A DNA stretch of 64,000 nucleotides from assembly GCA_003640385.1 (NCBI GenBank), contig RCAB01000001.1:62001-126000 (forward strand), written 5' to 3'. Each line of letters opens with the position of its first letter. Position 1 is the first letter of the stretch. Below, piece after piece: positions 12,462-24,420 of the stretch. Position numbers and translations under genes: made by a program. The DNA comes from Setaria digitata (taxonomy: Eukaryota > Nematoda > Chromadorea > Rhabditida > Setariidae). The notes under the pieces were generated by a model, which had not been told where the DNA came from, ran no database searches, and saw only the letters and a list, made by a program, of their open reading frames with translations.

Positions 12462-15400
12462 TATATATAATGTATAAATATATATAAATATATATATAAT
12501 GTTATATATACATATATATTTTTTTTTTGCATTTAACGTAGGCTTTGAAAAAACCTGCAGCCAATTTCTAAGTGCCTGACACTTGAAGCTTTATTACTGC
12601 CATCACTTGCATAAAAAAAAAAATGTAAGTTGATGGAAAAAATCTAACTAAGAAAGATCATATCATCACGCGCTCTATAACGTATCTTGCCATCTTTTTC
12701 TTGAAATTTTTTATGATATTTTTAAGATATTTAGATCACTGAAGAAAAAAAAAAACTTGGACCTGGTGCGACGTTTCTCCGTGATCATGACTGTTGCTAT
12801 GCTGCTGCTGTGGTAAACCGAGAAGTTGCGGTACTGATGCTATCTGGAGTGGTTGCTGTCCTGCGCCTATCAATTTGCTCGAATCATCTACCAGTGTCAG
12901 AGTATTCGGATCAGCACTAATAAGTTGCTGCGTTATAGCTGGAATATGAAACACCTGTTTTCCATCCTCTGTTGTTGTTGCCGTAGCAGGAATGTGAAAT
13001 ATTTGTTTGCCATCTTCAGTAGTAGTTGCTGGGATAACCGTCTGAGTACCATCAGGATTTGTACTTACCTATAAAAATACTGCAATGTCGAAAATGATTT
13101 CCAATATTTTGTTAACTAATATGTCATTGTTACGGAAAGATAAAATCAACACGTATCATTCGTATAATAGTTCAAATTCGTTTCATACGATTGATTTACT
13201 CCATAAATTTACTTATTAAAGTTAACAAATTTTTAAAATTATTCTGATTTAATATACTGTCACTGACCCGTTTAGCTCTCTCTATCATCTCTATTTACCT
13301 ATTAGAATGCAACTCGTATATTTTATTATAGCATGATATAGATAAAGAGTGTAGAGAACGCTATTTTCCAGGAAAACTTATGTTTAGTAAATTTGTTCTA
13401 TTCGTCTGAAAGAAAAATCAAGCAGTCCAATTTAGCAGATGCATTAACAGAACAGTTCAATGCAGATCTTTTCTAAAACTCAATGCAAATGCACCAAACC
13501 ATGACATGCGCTGCACCGAATCAGAATAGATCATAGAAAATCTTATTTACACCCTTGATGTTTGTATTCAAAATGAAAGTAAAACACACAATCACGAATT
13601 GTTCCTGAGGTGGAAGCCTTTTCTGACGCATTAAAACCATATTTGCCTGTCTCGTCCGTTTCAATACATCTCTTTCCAGTGTAGATAATACCTCCTCGCT
13701 GACGACACTATCAATCACTGGTTTTTGCTCTACCCCACTGCTACTGCTGTTAACCTGGGTCGAACTTTCATTTCCATTTATTGATGATGACAAGCTTGAC
13801 ATAGCATCTTCTAAAAAACAATTTAAAATTCCATCGGAAAGAGAAAATCCTTATCGTTTATGCTGAAAATTGAATATGAAACTACAAAAGTAAACCTGAT
13901 GCAGCACGCATAACTCGTTCCCGCTCCTTTTTTGCACGAGATCTTTTTTGATTATATGCTCGTCGTTGTTCCGGCGTCATGCGCTGATATCTACAAGTAC
14001 ATAAAAATCTATTCATAGTCATGAAAATTCCATGTTTCCAGACGACAATTCGACAACTATTAGTTTAAAGTACATTCAAAGATATGCATTAAATAAAACA
14101 GCTCCTAAGACGAGGCGCTGGGAATATAACTTTTCTTAACATATTCAAAAGTGCAAAATCAATATCAAAAAAGTGAAAACTTGGACCACAGAGCAATCTT
14201 GACCAGAAGCATTTAGGTAGAGACGGGTCTCTGCAAATATTTATATATATTCGCATATCTTTCCTACATCAAATCCATATAATAAATCTCGTTTTCATCA
14301 TTATTATGCCAAACCAGAAGTAGTTTGGCTTGAGTGATTATTACAGTGTTATTTGATATGTTTAGCTATTTCCTGGAAAAGATGCCTCCCGGTTCCTATT
14401 TCTTTCTTTTTTCTCTTTTTTTTTCGGTTTCTCTGTTACTCATGTGTAGGACATATGATACCATTTTTTTATGATGCCGCTGTTTAGCACTTAATAATCA
14501 TTATCACATTTGCTGTCTTAAGCTCTAAAGATTGTGTGAAAGTATGACTAACAAAGGAAAGGCCCAAAATATCATCGATTCATGGTTTCCTAGAAAGGAA
14601 AAGCTGTACAATTCTTTTTTTTTTTTTTTTTTAATAACTGCAACTAAATAAACTGCATAACTCTAATGGTATTAATCAGCAGTCCTCTTACCCTATTATA
14701 AAAAGAGCTCTAATAGAAAAATGTACTTAGAATTTATAACAATTAGTTAAATAATGACGTTAAAAAAGTTTATTATATGTCACAGATGAAAACAATTAAA
14801 TAAAAGCAGAAATTCATACCGTAATCTAGCGGCTTCTGCTCGTTTGGCGTTACGCAACATTATTTGCTGTGCTCTGTTCAGAGCCTCTGCACTAATTCGT
14901 CCTGCTGGAGTCGACAGTAAGATTTCCTCTTCAATACGTCTGCGACGAAACGCTTCTGTGCTGAACAGCAAAAAATTATTTGCAACAGTAAAAAATTCGG
15001 ACTCTGAAGTATCAATATCCATGTCCTATATCAAAATTGAGAAAACCGATAAAACAATAGGAAGGTAATCCTTGGCTTATATTTATGTCAGTTTAAGGAT
15101 ATACACGATGTTCCTAGTAGTTACAGTTAAAAATCTTAGTAACCCACTGACTTGACATTTTCGAATTCATTCATAATTTTTATCAAATCGAGAAGAAAAA
15201 TGGTAGAATTATTACCGCCTTTGATTGTACTGACGTTTCTCTTCATCAGTCATTCGGTGATAACGCAATCTTGCTGCTTCTGCTTTTTTAGCATTTTGTT
15301 CGATGATATGCTGCCGCAGTTTCTCTTCATCCATGCCGTTCTTCTTTGCACCTTAAAATAACCATTCTTTCACACAATGAATGCTAGAATATGCGCGCTG

Positions 15401-17487
15401 ACCAATACTTTGATATTAAGCATTAGAAGGTTTTATCAACCAGAATTGAAGAGCAAAAGCTTTAACATTCTGAACAGTTTATTAAGTCTTCATTTCAGTA
15501 CCACTGTAAACAAGCACCAATTTTCACATAAAATGCAGTATTTAGCGACGAGATTGGACTTCTGAAAATCTGAGCACTTTACTGAAGAAAGGCTCATCTT
15601 ATGTGAACCAAGAAGCTAATTAGCAATTTCTAATTTTCTTGTTTCAATCTGAGTAATGACATCAAAATCAGCAGATTTCTCTCAAAACCAACTGCCATAC
15701 TAATCATCAGAAACGGTGAAAAGAAGGACTGAAAAAGGAATAGCAAACAGTTACTTCTCAACTACATAAGCATTCATTTCAACAGAACAATTTACTTTCC
15801 GTTACTCATGATTCTGGTTTCATGCAAAACAGTCTTACTGAAGAACTACTGGATGGTCGTCTGATTCCTTTTCCAGACAAACAACCCCTAATCGATCACC
15901 ATTCCGTGAAAAAACAACCAAGAACAAAGCGCAAATACAACATCAGCACCTTGAATGCCAAGTTGTCGAAAACGCCGTCTTTGATTGTAGGCACGTCTTT
16001 CTTCCGAGCTCATCCGTTGATAACGCAATCGAGCGGCCTCTGCACGCCGAGCTCGTATTCGCTTTTCTCTTAGTTGCTCGTTTACGGCTGGATCATCTTC
16101 AATGTCTTTGGACTGGCGCAATAAGGATTCCAATTCCTCCAGCTAAAGTATAAATATATTTAAAGTTTATATATAAATTTTCTGTCAAATTCGAAAACCC
16201 TCAACTTGTAAAAGTTCTTACTTCTTTGTCCTTCTGTCGCTTGCGCTTCTGTGCCTCAGTTCGTTTTTGATTTACTTCCTTCCGCTCTTCCAGGGACATT
16301 CGTTGGTACCTCTGACGTGCCGCATCTGCCTGCCTTTGTCGCTTCAATTGGAGTGCTGCAGCAGTATCAGATCCACTTAGTGAGCATGTCTCGCTACTAA
16401 CACTTTTGTTCGCAAAATCTCTGAAATTATAAAAATAAAACTGCATCTAGGTAGGAAATGAAGTTTTTATAACTTTAGAAAAGTTAAACAAATAGTATAC
16501 CTAAAAAATAAATAGTGTAAATAGAAACAAGTAGTATACCTAAAAAAAAATCTTTCCTTGACTTACTTGCCATTTTCAGCCCCAGATGATGAAGTTTCCG
16601 GTAGAAGACCACGAGAGTTTGTATTGATAGTTGCCGAAGTTGACGGGTGTTGCTGATCAACATAGTAATGCTCATAAATTATTTGCTGTTGAGTGTTCGA
16701 CTGCCCATCATTTGCCAACTAAGGTGCACCACTATTAGTAATACCTCATTTCGCTGAGACATTCACATAATCCCAATTTTCTTCGAAGGAATCTTTTATC
16801 TCTTATTAATCGCATTCATATTTGCATGAAAGCCTGAGTGAAATTAAAACCCAATTAAGTCAAAATGAAGAGTTAAGCATTCAGACTATCTTTCCAGTCC
16901 TACGAGAAAAGCGAACTAACTTGTACAGGTGCTAACTGCACATGAGAAAGTGGAACAGCGGTAAGTTGAGCAACCGAACTAGCAGCATCAACTGTTCCTA
17001 CAGAAGCAAGAGTCCCTCTCCCACTTGCTGGTATTAGGCCCGAAGCATCGTTTATTTGAACACCAGCCGGCAATACAGCCACCTAGAAATCGAAAAATTA
17101 GAAGTCGAGAAATAATTATATTGAATAATGGATTCTCAAAACAAACATATTCCTTTCGATCCTCGACAGTCGGAGGTAAGAATGCTCCGGTACTGTGGAA
17201 CGGAGATCCAGTTGAAGTGTAGAAAGTTGGTGTTACGGTAGACTGATAAAGAACCGAAGTTGAGCAACCAGATGATTGAAACTGCACAGATGTCACAGCA
17301 GGGCCTATATTAGTTGTGGGTAAGCCTGCAATTTTATCTCTTCATGTAAAAAAAAGACCCTTTTTCTTAAGGAATTATCTATCTTAATAAAAGAGAAAAA
17401 AAAGAAAATGAAAAACAAACCATCAAGGATCTGCGACTGGCCCATAATTTCAGAACCTGCAGTTGAGAAAAATGCACGCTGGCTCAT
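9864..17487 (-). CDS. Repeat-protein gene B: six basic STPR-like repeats, AT-hook, polyQ
   Basis: About 18 exons join in phase from the ATG at 17487 (MSQRAFFSTAGSEIM) to the stop at 9864 (...DHGWAVQS), giving roughly 985 residues. The order is: Ser/Thr/Gln-rich N-terminus (17487-16567); repeat 1 (about 16350-16255); repeat 2 (16090-15970); repeat 3 (15300-15215); repeat 4 split by an intron (14870-14820 and 13993-13900); Ser-rich linker with STLERDVLKRTRQ; a twice-repeated TTEDGKQIFHIPA segment (13040-12945); Gln-rich segments; an AT-hook-like GRSRGRPP with a poly-Ala run (11600-11540); repeats 5 and 6 (11215-10750); polyQ (10620-10560). The repeat core is RAEAARLRYQRM followed by SxEERRAYNQRR. 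I infer a nuclear DNA-binding or chromatin protein. The repeat resembles the STPR repeat of silkworm FMBP-1 and ZNF821, but no homologue is confirmed. It is a tandem paralogue of the gene at 19169-23343. Confidence 0.82.
10540..10660 (-). repeat. CAG/CAA-type polyglutamine tract at the end of gene B
   Basis: The exon encodes KRQKEEQELLERERQQQQ followed by about a dozen more Gln, encoded by mixed CAA and CAG codons (TTG/CTG on the plus strand). It follows a charged helix directly after repeat 6, and the next and last exon is short and acidic. Mixed codons argue for selection on the residues rather than simple slippage. Confidence 0.9.
11506..11655 (-). other. Exon of gene B with AT-hook-like GRSRGRPP and polyalanine
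   Basis: In phase between a Gln-rich exon and a Pro/Thr-rich exon, this 150-nt exon encodes SGHGRSRGRPPMY followed by seven Ala and four Gln. RGRP is the core of the AT-hook, which sits in the minor groove of AT-rich DNA. It has no counterpart in the sister gene A. Its function is inferred from the motif only. Confidence 0.75.
12400..12530. repeat. AT-rich simple and imperfect palindromic repeat in an intron of gene B
   Basis: Alternating TA and TATAAA units fill about 130 bases, with mirrored copies of a short block (AACATTATATA and ATAATGTTATA) at either side, so the stretch could fold on itself. It lies in the intron between the exons ending near 12765 and beginning near 11982. Confidence 0.9.
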
Positions 17488-19168
17488 TCTGCAGAGAGAA
17501 AAAGTAGCATAAGCTACTAGAATGTTACTATCTGGGCAGATACTAGGATACGGAAATAATGTTCAGAATTCCGTTAATAGCCAATAGCTTGACGAATCCT
17601 GAAATAAATATTTGGAACAAGTGTAAACTGCACCACTCGATATCTGGAACTAGCTCCTCATTCTAAGAGCGTGTGAAAATGATAAATAATTTTGGAACGC
17701 CTAAGAAAAAAGTAACTACCGTGCTTTTCTCAAGCAAATACAGTAGGTCACAACATCAGCTTTCACGAGATCAGCAAGTTTATTCAATGAACTTTGTGAT
17801 TAAAATGGAAATATTTAGTGAACAACTGATGAAATTTAAATGTTTCGAAAATATGTATATAAGCTGGGTAAAATCAAACAACAAAATTTTTCCAGCTCTG
17901 GGACGACATCACACATTCAAAGAATTAGCAGCCCAAGATTATCAGTATATTTCTATTAAAAATAACCTAGTAACTCCTTCCCAAATTGCAAACTAATAAA
18001 TCTCTAGAATCATTATAAGGAGACCATCAAGTAGAAGGTATTTTAAAGAATAATATTTCTGATCAAAATCGAATCCTTCTTCATGAAAATTCAGAAAATG
18101 AAGCGGTAGCTTGTGATCATTAAGAACACTGAACTTGCAAATATTATTTGAATTTTGATAAGCATTTGAAACTAAAGCAATGAATTTCCTGGAGCTGAAT
18201 CAAAAAACAGAGGCTCTATGGAACACAAAACTCCAGAATGAAATAAAAACGATGGAGTTAAGTCGGATAAGGAATGATAGAACCCAAATTATTACTGCAT
18301 CATATGAAACAATAAAGAGCAGAAAAGAAAACCTGAGAGTACACTCGACATGAACATTACTGCAAGGCCGTGCATTTCATTACACAAGATATTTTTGATA
18401 TCAACAAAACATTTAATCCATCCCATCACTGTTACAAAGTTCATCTATTCTCAAAACAAAAAAAAAAAAAAAAAAAAAAAAAGACAAAAAAGAAAGAAAC
18501 GGTTTCACAAAAAATTCTTTTACAGCAATAATCATTAGTACTAAAAAAAAACCTGGCACATCTGTGTCAGGTTCATTTGCGCCATGCACGTCTTCTGCCC
18601 CTTCCAGTACATTCATCGTCGAACAGCCCCACATCATTATTATATGTATCCCATAAGAGCAAAGATGCCAACATTTACTTTATCAGATATATTATATTAA
18701 GTAGGTCTGATGTGTACAAGCGGGGTAGAAAAAACGTCTGGAGCACAGGAACCTGGCTCAAAGCCTAATGACCCAATGAATGTTTTAAAGACGTGGAACC
18801 TAGATTCAATGCGCAAGTTTTAATGATTTAATAATAACATGTAATATGAAAAATGAAGTGAATAGAGGAACTGATGACATGAATGGCATACAACCGAATG
18901 TTTTCAAAATACTTCATAAATACAATATAAGACTTTTCTTTGCAAAAAAAAAAAAAGAAACAACAGTATGCTCAATTGTCTCATCAAAGAGTACAAATTA
19001 AAAGTAATGCCCTTGCATCATTATTTATTTATAAGTAATTTATATACCGATCAGGTTCCTGGCGCCAAAGGTATTACCGGATTATAATACATAAATGTAG
19101 CATACCCCAAAAACTGAGTTGTAGTGATTGATGTTCATTACACTGGAATTCCCAGAATAAAAAATTAC
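17488..19168. other. Spacer between the two tandem repeat-protein genes
   Basis: This is the promoter region of gene B and the 3' flank of gene A. It has A-rich homopolymer runs near 18460-18484 and 18945-18957. The 107-codon frame at 17673-17996 (+) is the longest here, has no recognisable domain, and I do not call it a gene. There is no trace of a further repeat unit. Confidence 0.5.
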
Positions 19169-20284
19169 TTAGGCTCTCGGAGGCACTGTTGCATATGGCG
19201 TAAGTAATTGTTGTTGTAAGTGCTGTCCAACCATCATTTGCCCACTTGGGGTCACAGCATACTGAATCTGCTGCTGTTGCTGTTGCTGTGTAGATTGATT
19301 CTGAATTTGTTGCGGATGAATCTGCTGCACCTAAGGAATATAAAATTTATAGATCGGTACGTTACAACAGAAGGTAATTTATCTAATTATATAGCTTTTC
19401 ATTCCACTCTAAAGTAAATTCTAAAAATATGTGGAACAAAGTACTTTCATAATGAATGACAACTATTCCTCTCTCCGTCTATAAATTCATTCAACTTTTT
19501 TTTTTTTTTTTTTTTTTTTCGTTTTTTTTCATATGCTGAAGGAAGCCAGAAATCCCAGTACCAGAAATCGGCTAAATTTTTAAACTACGAAGAAGAATAT
19601 TTAAAATCATTATTAAGTCAAATACTAAGTGAAAATTTTCTAACCATAGAATACTGTCCTATTTAAACCAAACTGAAAGCTACAACAACAACTACGAATC
19701 GACACAACTCAATTTTCAGTTGTCAAATGAAAATAAACACACTATTTACTTTCATCAGATACCTGAACTTGTTGCGGAATCTGCGTCATTGTCTGCTGTT
19801 GTATGGATTGATTTGCTTGCTGCTGCTGCTGTTGTGCCTGAATTGGCGCAGTTTGAATCTGTGATTGTTGAATCTGAGCAGCTAACACAGCACTACCTGG
19901 CAGCACACCACTACTGTTGGGAATTATTGCTGTACCCGGTAAAACCGCAGTTACATTTGACTGCGGCTGCTGAACAACATGCGCTGTCAGGTAAGCACCA
20001 GTAGGGGTATTCGCTGAAGATGTGCCTCGTTGACGCATCAAGGCTTGTTGGGCCTAAAAATTGTGATTTCTTGGAAGCTCATAGAGCACCACGTTTAGAT
20101 TGAAGATATCTAAAGTGCTGTACATTAGTTTAAATAAGAAACTTAAAATTCCATTCTTCTGCATAACAACAGGTTGAATACATTCAAACAAAGAAGCTCA
20201 TCTAGTTAAACAACCTTGGTATCAAAATGCTCACCAATTTCGTAAGATTTACACAGCAAAGGAGCTGCAGAACTTGTTAAGATG

Positions 20285-20328
<44 letters not shown>

Positions 20329-23300
20329 CTGTGTCCTCTTAATAACATCACGTTCCAAAGTTGAAAGTGCATCGAACTGTTCCTCTTGGTTACGTTTTCG
20401 ACCACGATTCACAAGACCTTCATTGTCTTCAGCATTTTCAAGCCTTTTTCGTTTTGGAGTGTATCGTTTTTGGTTGTAAGCTTTCCTTTGCTCAGGTGTC
20501 ATCCTTTGGTATCTGGAATATCTGTTTGATAATATCTAACATAATTCTATAGAAAAGTGAGAGGTTATTCTTAAATACTAAAAGAAATAAGTCTGGAATT
20601 AAGATAAAAACAAAGTCACCTCAGTCTAGCAGCTTCTGCTCGTTTCGCATTTCGAACAACAATCTGTTGTGCTCGATCTAAGGCTTCACCATTGATACGC
20701 CCAATCGGCATTGCAAGCAACATCTCTTCTTCCATACGCCGTCGCCGGAACGCTTCCGTTCTAAAGCTTTTAAATTATTTAATAAAAGTAAGAAATTAAC
20801 ATTATCGAAGCTTCATGCTTTATCAAAACAAAAGACAAAATGTCCACCTTCTCTGATTGTATGCTCTCTTTTCCTCCTCAGTCATACGGTGATAACGAAG
20901 TCTAGCAGCTTCAGCTTTCTTTGCATTTTGTTCCTTGATATGCCTTTTGATTGCTTCCTCATCCTAAAAAAGTTTACTTATAACTCTTAATTCACATACT
21001 TTTACATACAACCCATCTCCGGAGTTATTGGCAATCTTCATTATGAACAATGTGGAAGTCATGTGGGAAATATTTTAAAAAAAATTTCAAATCTAAGTAA
21101 ACTCAATTGGAAAATTACGGGCTGTCCGTCAGGCCCCTTCAATCCTTCTGTTGCAGCAATTTGTCTCATCCGCCTACGATTGTTATGGGCGCGCCGTTCT
21201 TCTGATGACATACGCTGATAACGTGAACGTGCTGCTTCAGCCCAGCGCGCTCGCATCCGTTTCTCACGCAACTGTTCATTAATATCTGGGTCCTGAAGAA
21301 ATATACATCTGAATGAAAATGAAACTGTTACTTTCCATAATACGGTCTAAAATTTAAGAGATCATTACTACTTCTTGTATATCATTGGTCTGTCGTAAGA
21401 GATTTTCAAGTTCCTCAAGTTCTTTTTCACGTTGCCGTTTACGCTTTTGTGCCATCGTTCGCTTGATATTTAACGCTCTTTTCTCCTCTGCACTTAATCG
21501 GTGATACCGCAAGCGTGCTGCTTCTGCTTGTTTAGCTCTTTTCGCTTCATCTTTTTCTTTCTTTTCTTGAGTAGTACCTTTTCCACGCGTGTACCTGAAC
21601 TCAAGTCGTATTATGATAACAGAAAATTCAACTTCTTTAACTCACAACACATGTTCTTCAATAAAAAACCAAAAATACGAAATATTTAAAAACACTTCCA
21701 ATATTCTTCCTTACGACATACATACTCCATTATGTTTGGTTCCGTCAAGCATCACAAATTACACGACTCACTTTGCCACAATACTCGCGGGAGATGGATA
21801 TGCAGTTGGTGTTGCGACAGCTACGGCGGCTGTTGTAATGGGAGCAACCACCGATGTGGTTGGAGCTTGCTGCTCGATAAAATATGAATCCAGTATAGCA
21901 GCAATACGTCGTTCATCTGTTTCAGCACCTTGTGGCTGCAGAATTTGCATTGTTGTACCATTCGGATTTTGTGCCGTTACAACTGAAAACGCACCAGGAG
22001 CAAACTGTATATTTTGTGTATCTACATATATGAACTGATGACTTCCTACAAAAATTCTTAGCTTAAACTTACGATACGAAACTGGGTTATCCAGTTTTAG
22101 TTTCTTACGACTGCTAGCAACTGATTGTTTTGTGTGAAGCATAGCTAATTAAAACCACGAGCGAACTTAACTAATACTCTGCAACCTACCAGTAAGAACT
22201 GTGGCGCCCTGCTGTTGCGGAGCCGTGACACTGGCTGTTGGTGTGGGATTGACTGCTTGCACAAGACGCACCTGTTGCGTTTGCTGCCCATTAAGCGAAG
22301 TTCCAGTGTTTGGTTGAATTTGAACGTTATGGACCTGTATAGTATTTAGTTATTGTGGGAAATAATAAAAGCTATAAGAGAAGCTTCCTTTCAATAGGTG
22401 CGAAGTTTTCAAACAGTTTACTTGCAACTGTAATAAACACAAATAACAGTCAGTCCCAAAATTCATCAATCGTTAGTTCCTCACCGAATTAGGTAAAAAT
22501 GTTGTAGCTGTTGTCGAACTATGAAAGACGGGGCCGCTATTTGTTGTTGTAAACGGGCTACTACCGGATGTCGTTTGGAAAAAAGTTGCACCTGATGGAT
22601 GAATAGTCATACCCGTAGGTGCTGGTGCTTGTAGCTGCAATTGAAAATTATAAGAAGAATTTTACTATATATGGACGATTAATAAGCCCATTTACACATC
22701 AGAATAGTTTTATTTAATGAGTGCCAGCCACATCCGCATTTTGTTGAAAGATTTTGTGTCCAATTTCTTTATAAAATGGTTAGATGTTGCACGCCAGTTA
22801 TACTCAGTTTCCACACAAAGCACTTGAATATTGCACGTCACCTCAAGTTTTGATCAGTGTCATACACCGGTATTAATGTCAAGTACCATATATAAGCACA
22901 CCTACACATTATATCATTTGAAGACGAATATTTGATCCTTATTAAAACAAAAACAGGACGAACGGAACAAGAAAAACTGCCAAATAATTTTCTCCCATAA
23001 AGCTAACAATACCTGCATCGCCGATTTTACTTCATCCTTCAATATGCTGACACGGTCACCAATTACTACATGCTCAACCTGAATAAAAGCTGTAGCTGAA
23101 ACTGGAAAAGAAAAGCTTTTATTTTGGTGCTTCATTTTGATTTCATATCATATGAGACCACCAAGCGTCTCAGAAATCGCTCGTAAAACGAAAATAAAGC
23201 AATTTCTTTGATTTGGTCTTTCTCTAATTTGGGATATGTAAAAATTCATTTCGGACAGTAAATACTGAAAAATGCACCTGTTGCGGGCCGGAATTGGATA

Positions 23301-23343
23301 TATTTCCGGTTTGAAAATAAGCTGGTACTAAATTCTGATTCAT
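19169..23343 (-). CDS. Repeat-protein gene A: four basic STPR-like repeats, Gln-rich tail
   Basis: About 12 exons join in phase from ATG 23343 (MNQNLVPAYFQTGNISN) to the stop at 19169 (...YATVPPRA), giving roughly 665 residues. The order is: a short exon VEHVVIGDRVSILKDEVKS; Ser/Thr-rich segment with SSPFTTTNSGPVFHSS; Gln/Val-rich segment; IQFAPGAFSVVTAQNPNG; then repeat 1 (about 21551-21465), repeat 2 (21255-21172), repeat 3 (20930-20850) and repeat 4 (20660-20620 plus 20515-20460, split by an intron); STLERDVIKRTQQ; a Gln-rich tail (20041-19742 and 19330-19169). Exon for exon from repeat 1 to the TLERDV motif it matches gene B (EKRMRARWAEAARSRYQRM versus EKRIRARRAEAARLRYQRM). It lacks the second repeat cluster, AT-hook and long polyQ of gene B. 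A role in nuclear DNA binding is inferred from the repeat. Confidence 0.82.
19497..19528. repeat. Poly-T tract in the last intron of gene A
   Basis: A T run of about 30 with one internal C and G, in the intron before the final Gln-rich exon of gene A. Confidence 0.85.
20285..20324. repeat. Poly-A run of about 40, beside a splice site of gene A
   Basis: A pure A tract on the plus strand (T on the coding strand) starts immediately after the donor of the exon ending ...VIKRTQQ. It is long enough to be length-variable and error-prone in assembly. Confidence 0.9.
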
Positions 23344-23904
23344 CGTCACGCAGTTACACTGAAAAGGGAAGATGATTGGCCCTTTTTAGGAAGATTTAAA
23401 TACTAAGACGAATAATCTGATTGCTTATACGCTAAGTATAAATACGTAATTAGTATAAATACTAAATACGCTAAGCATCATGCGTAAAAAGTAATAAGCG
23501 CCACGGAAAAATTATACCGGAATATCGAACTGCAATAGCAATAGTAAATGTTAGTAGTGCAAGGTACTGCATGCGCACGACGTTCCTTTCGTGTAGGTAT
23601 GACGCATTAAAGCAGCCAGGTGCTGAGTGCAAATAATTGAGTGTATGTGCTACTAATAGCCAGAATGTAATTAAACTAATAAACAATGTGGGATTGATAG
23701 GAGTGTTGCATCGCAGAACCTGCTGCACAAATGAGTACCACATTTCCCTTAGAAAGTACGAAACGTAACGCTGCTAGGTTAATCACGTCCATTTCAGTAT
23801 TACAGTACACCATCTATCCATACAAGGCTCTCTCGTCAGCACTTCAAATCCAACTTCTTTCCTACCGTACCCCAAGCAGCACTACTGATAGATACACGGA
23901 TAAG

Positions 23905-23935
23905 TGCGTGTGTGTGTGTGTGTCTGTCTGTCTGT
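23905..23935. repeat. (TG)n/(TCTG)n microsatellite
   Basis: A GTGTGT run passing directly into TCTG units, visible on the plus strand. It marks the left border of the GC-richer island. Confidence 0.95.
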
Positions 23936-24263
23936 ATTCTGTTTGTACTATCCAAAGACACAAACTGAATCATAAGTTAAATTTGGATGTGTTCTGCATG
24001 TTATCGGAGGTGGAAAGGAGCATGTGGTGGAGTGGCAACGCAGTGGCGGACGATAATTCGTGGAGAGGGGTCGGGGAAGCCGGTACATGCAGTGCGGGTA
24101 ATGGGTGAGTTGACCTGCGAGGAACGCAGTCCTCATGCATGTGTGCGGAGAGGTCAGGAGAGAGGGTGCCTGACCTCTGCGCATCGCAGAGGGAAGTTGT
24201 TATTCACAGGCGGGAAACAATCCCTTCCACTGCTTTGGAAACGAGTACAACTTGCGGAGTTCA

Positions 24264-24420
24264 TCTTCTGTCTGTCTGTCCGTTCCTATGTCTGTCTGTC
24301 CATTCGTTCAAGGTGACATTAAACAAATACTTAAAATATGGACAGAATGGAATATAATAAATGAGAAAAATATAAAAGTGAGTGAATGGATGGACGGACG
24401 AACGGATGGATGGATGGGTC
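24264..24420. repeat. TCTG and ATGG/ACGG tetranucleotide repeats
   Basis: Two clusters of interrupted tetranucleotide repeats: TCTG/TCCG units at 24264-24300 and GGAT/GGAC units at 24386-24420. Their clustering inside the GC-richer island suggests local slippage expansion. Confidence 0.85.

Noticed and set aside
17673..17996. 107-codon plus-strand frame in the spacer between the two repeat-protein genes
   Set aside because: No domain, AT-driven composition, no splice partners and no recognisable start context.
19720..20004. Plus-strand frame of 94 codons
   Set aside because: It lies exactly antisense to the Gln-rich exon of gene A, whose minus-strand frame is phase-consistent with its neighbours; the plus frame is a shadow of CAG/CAA codons.
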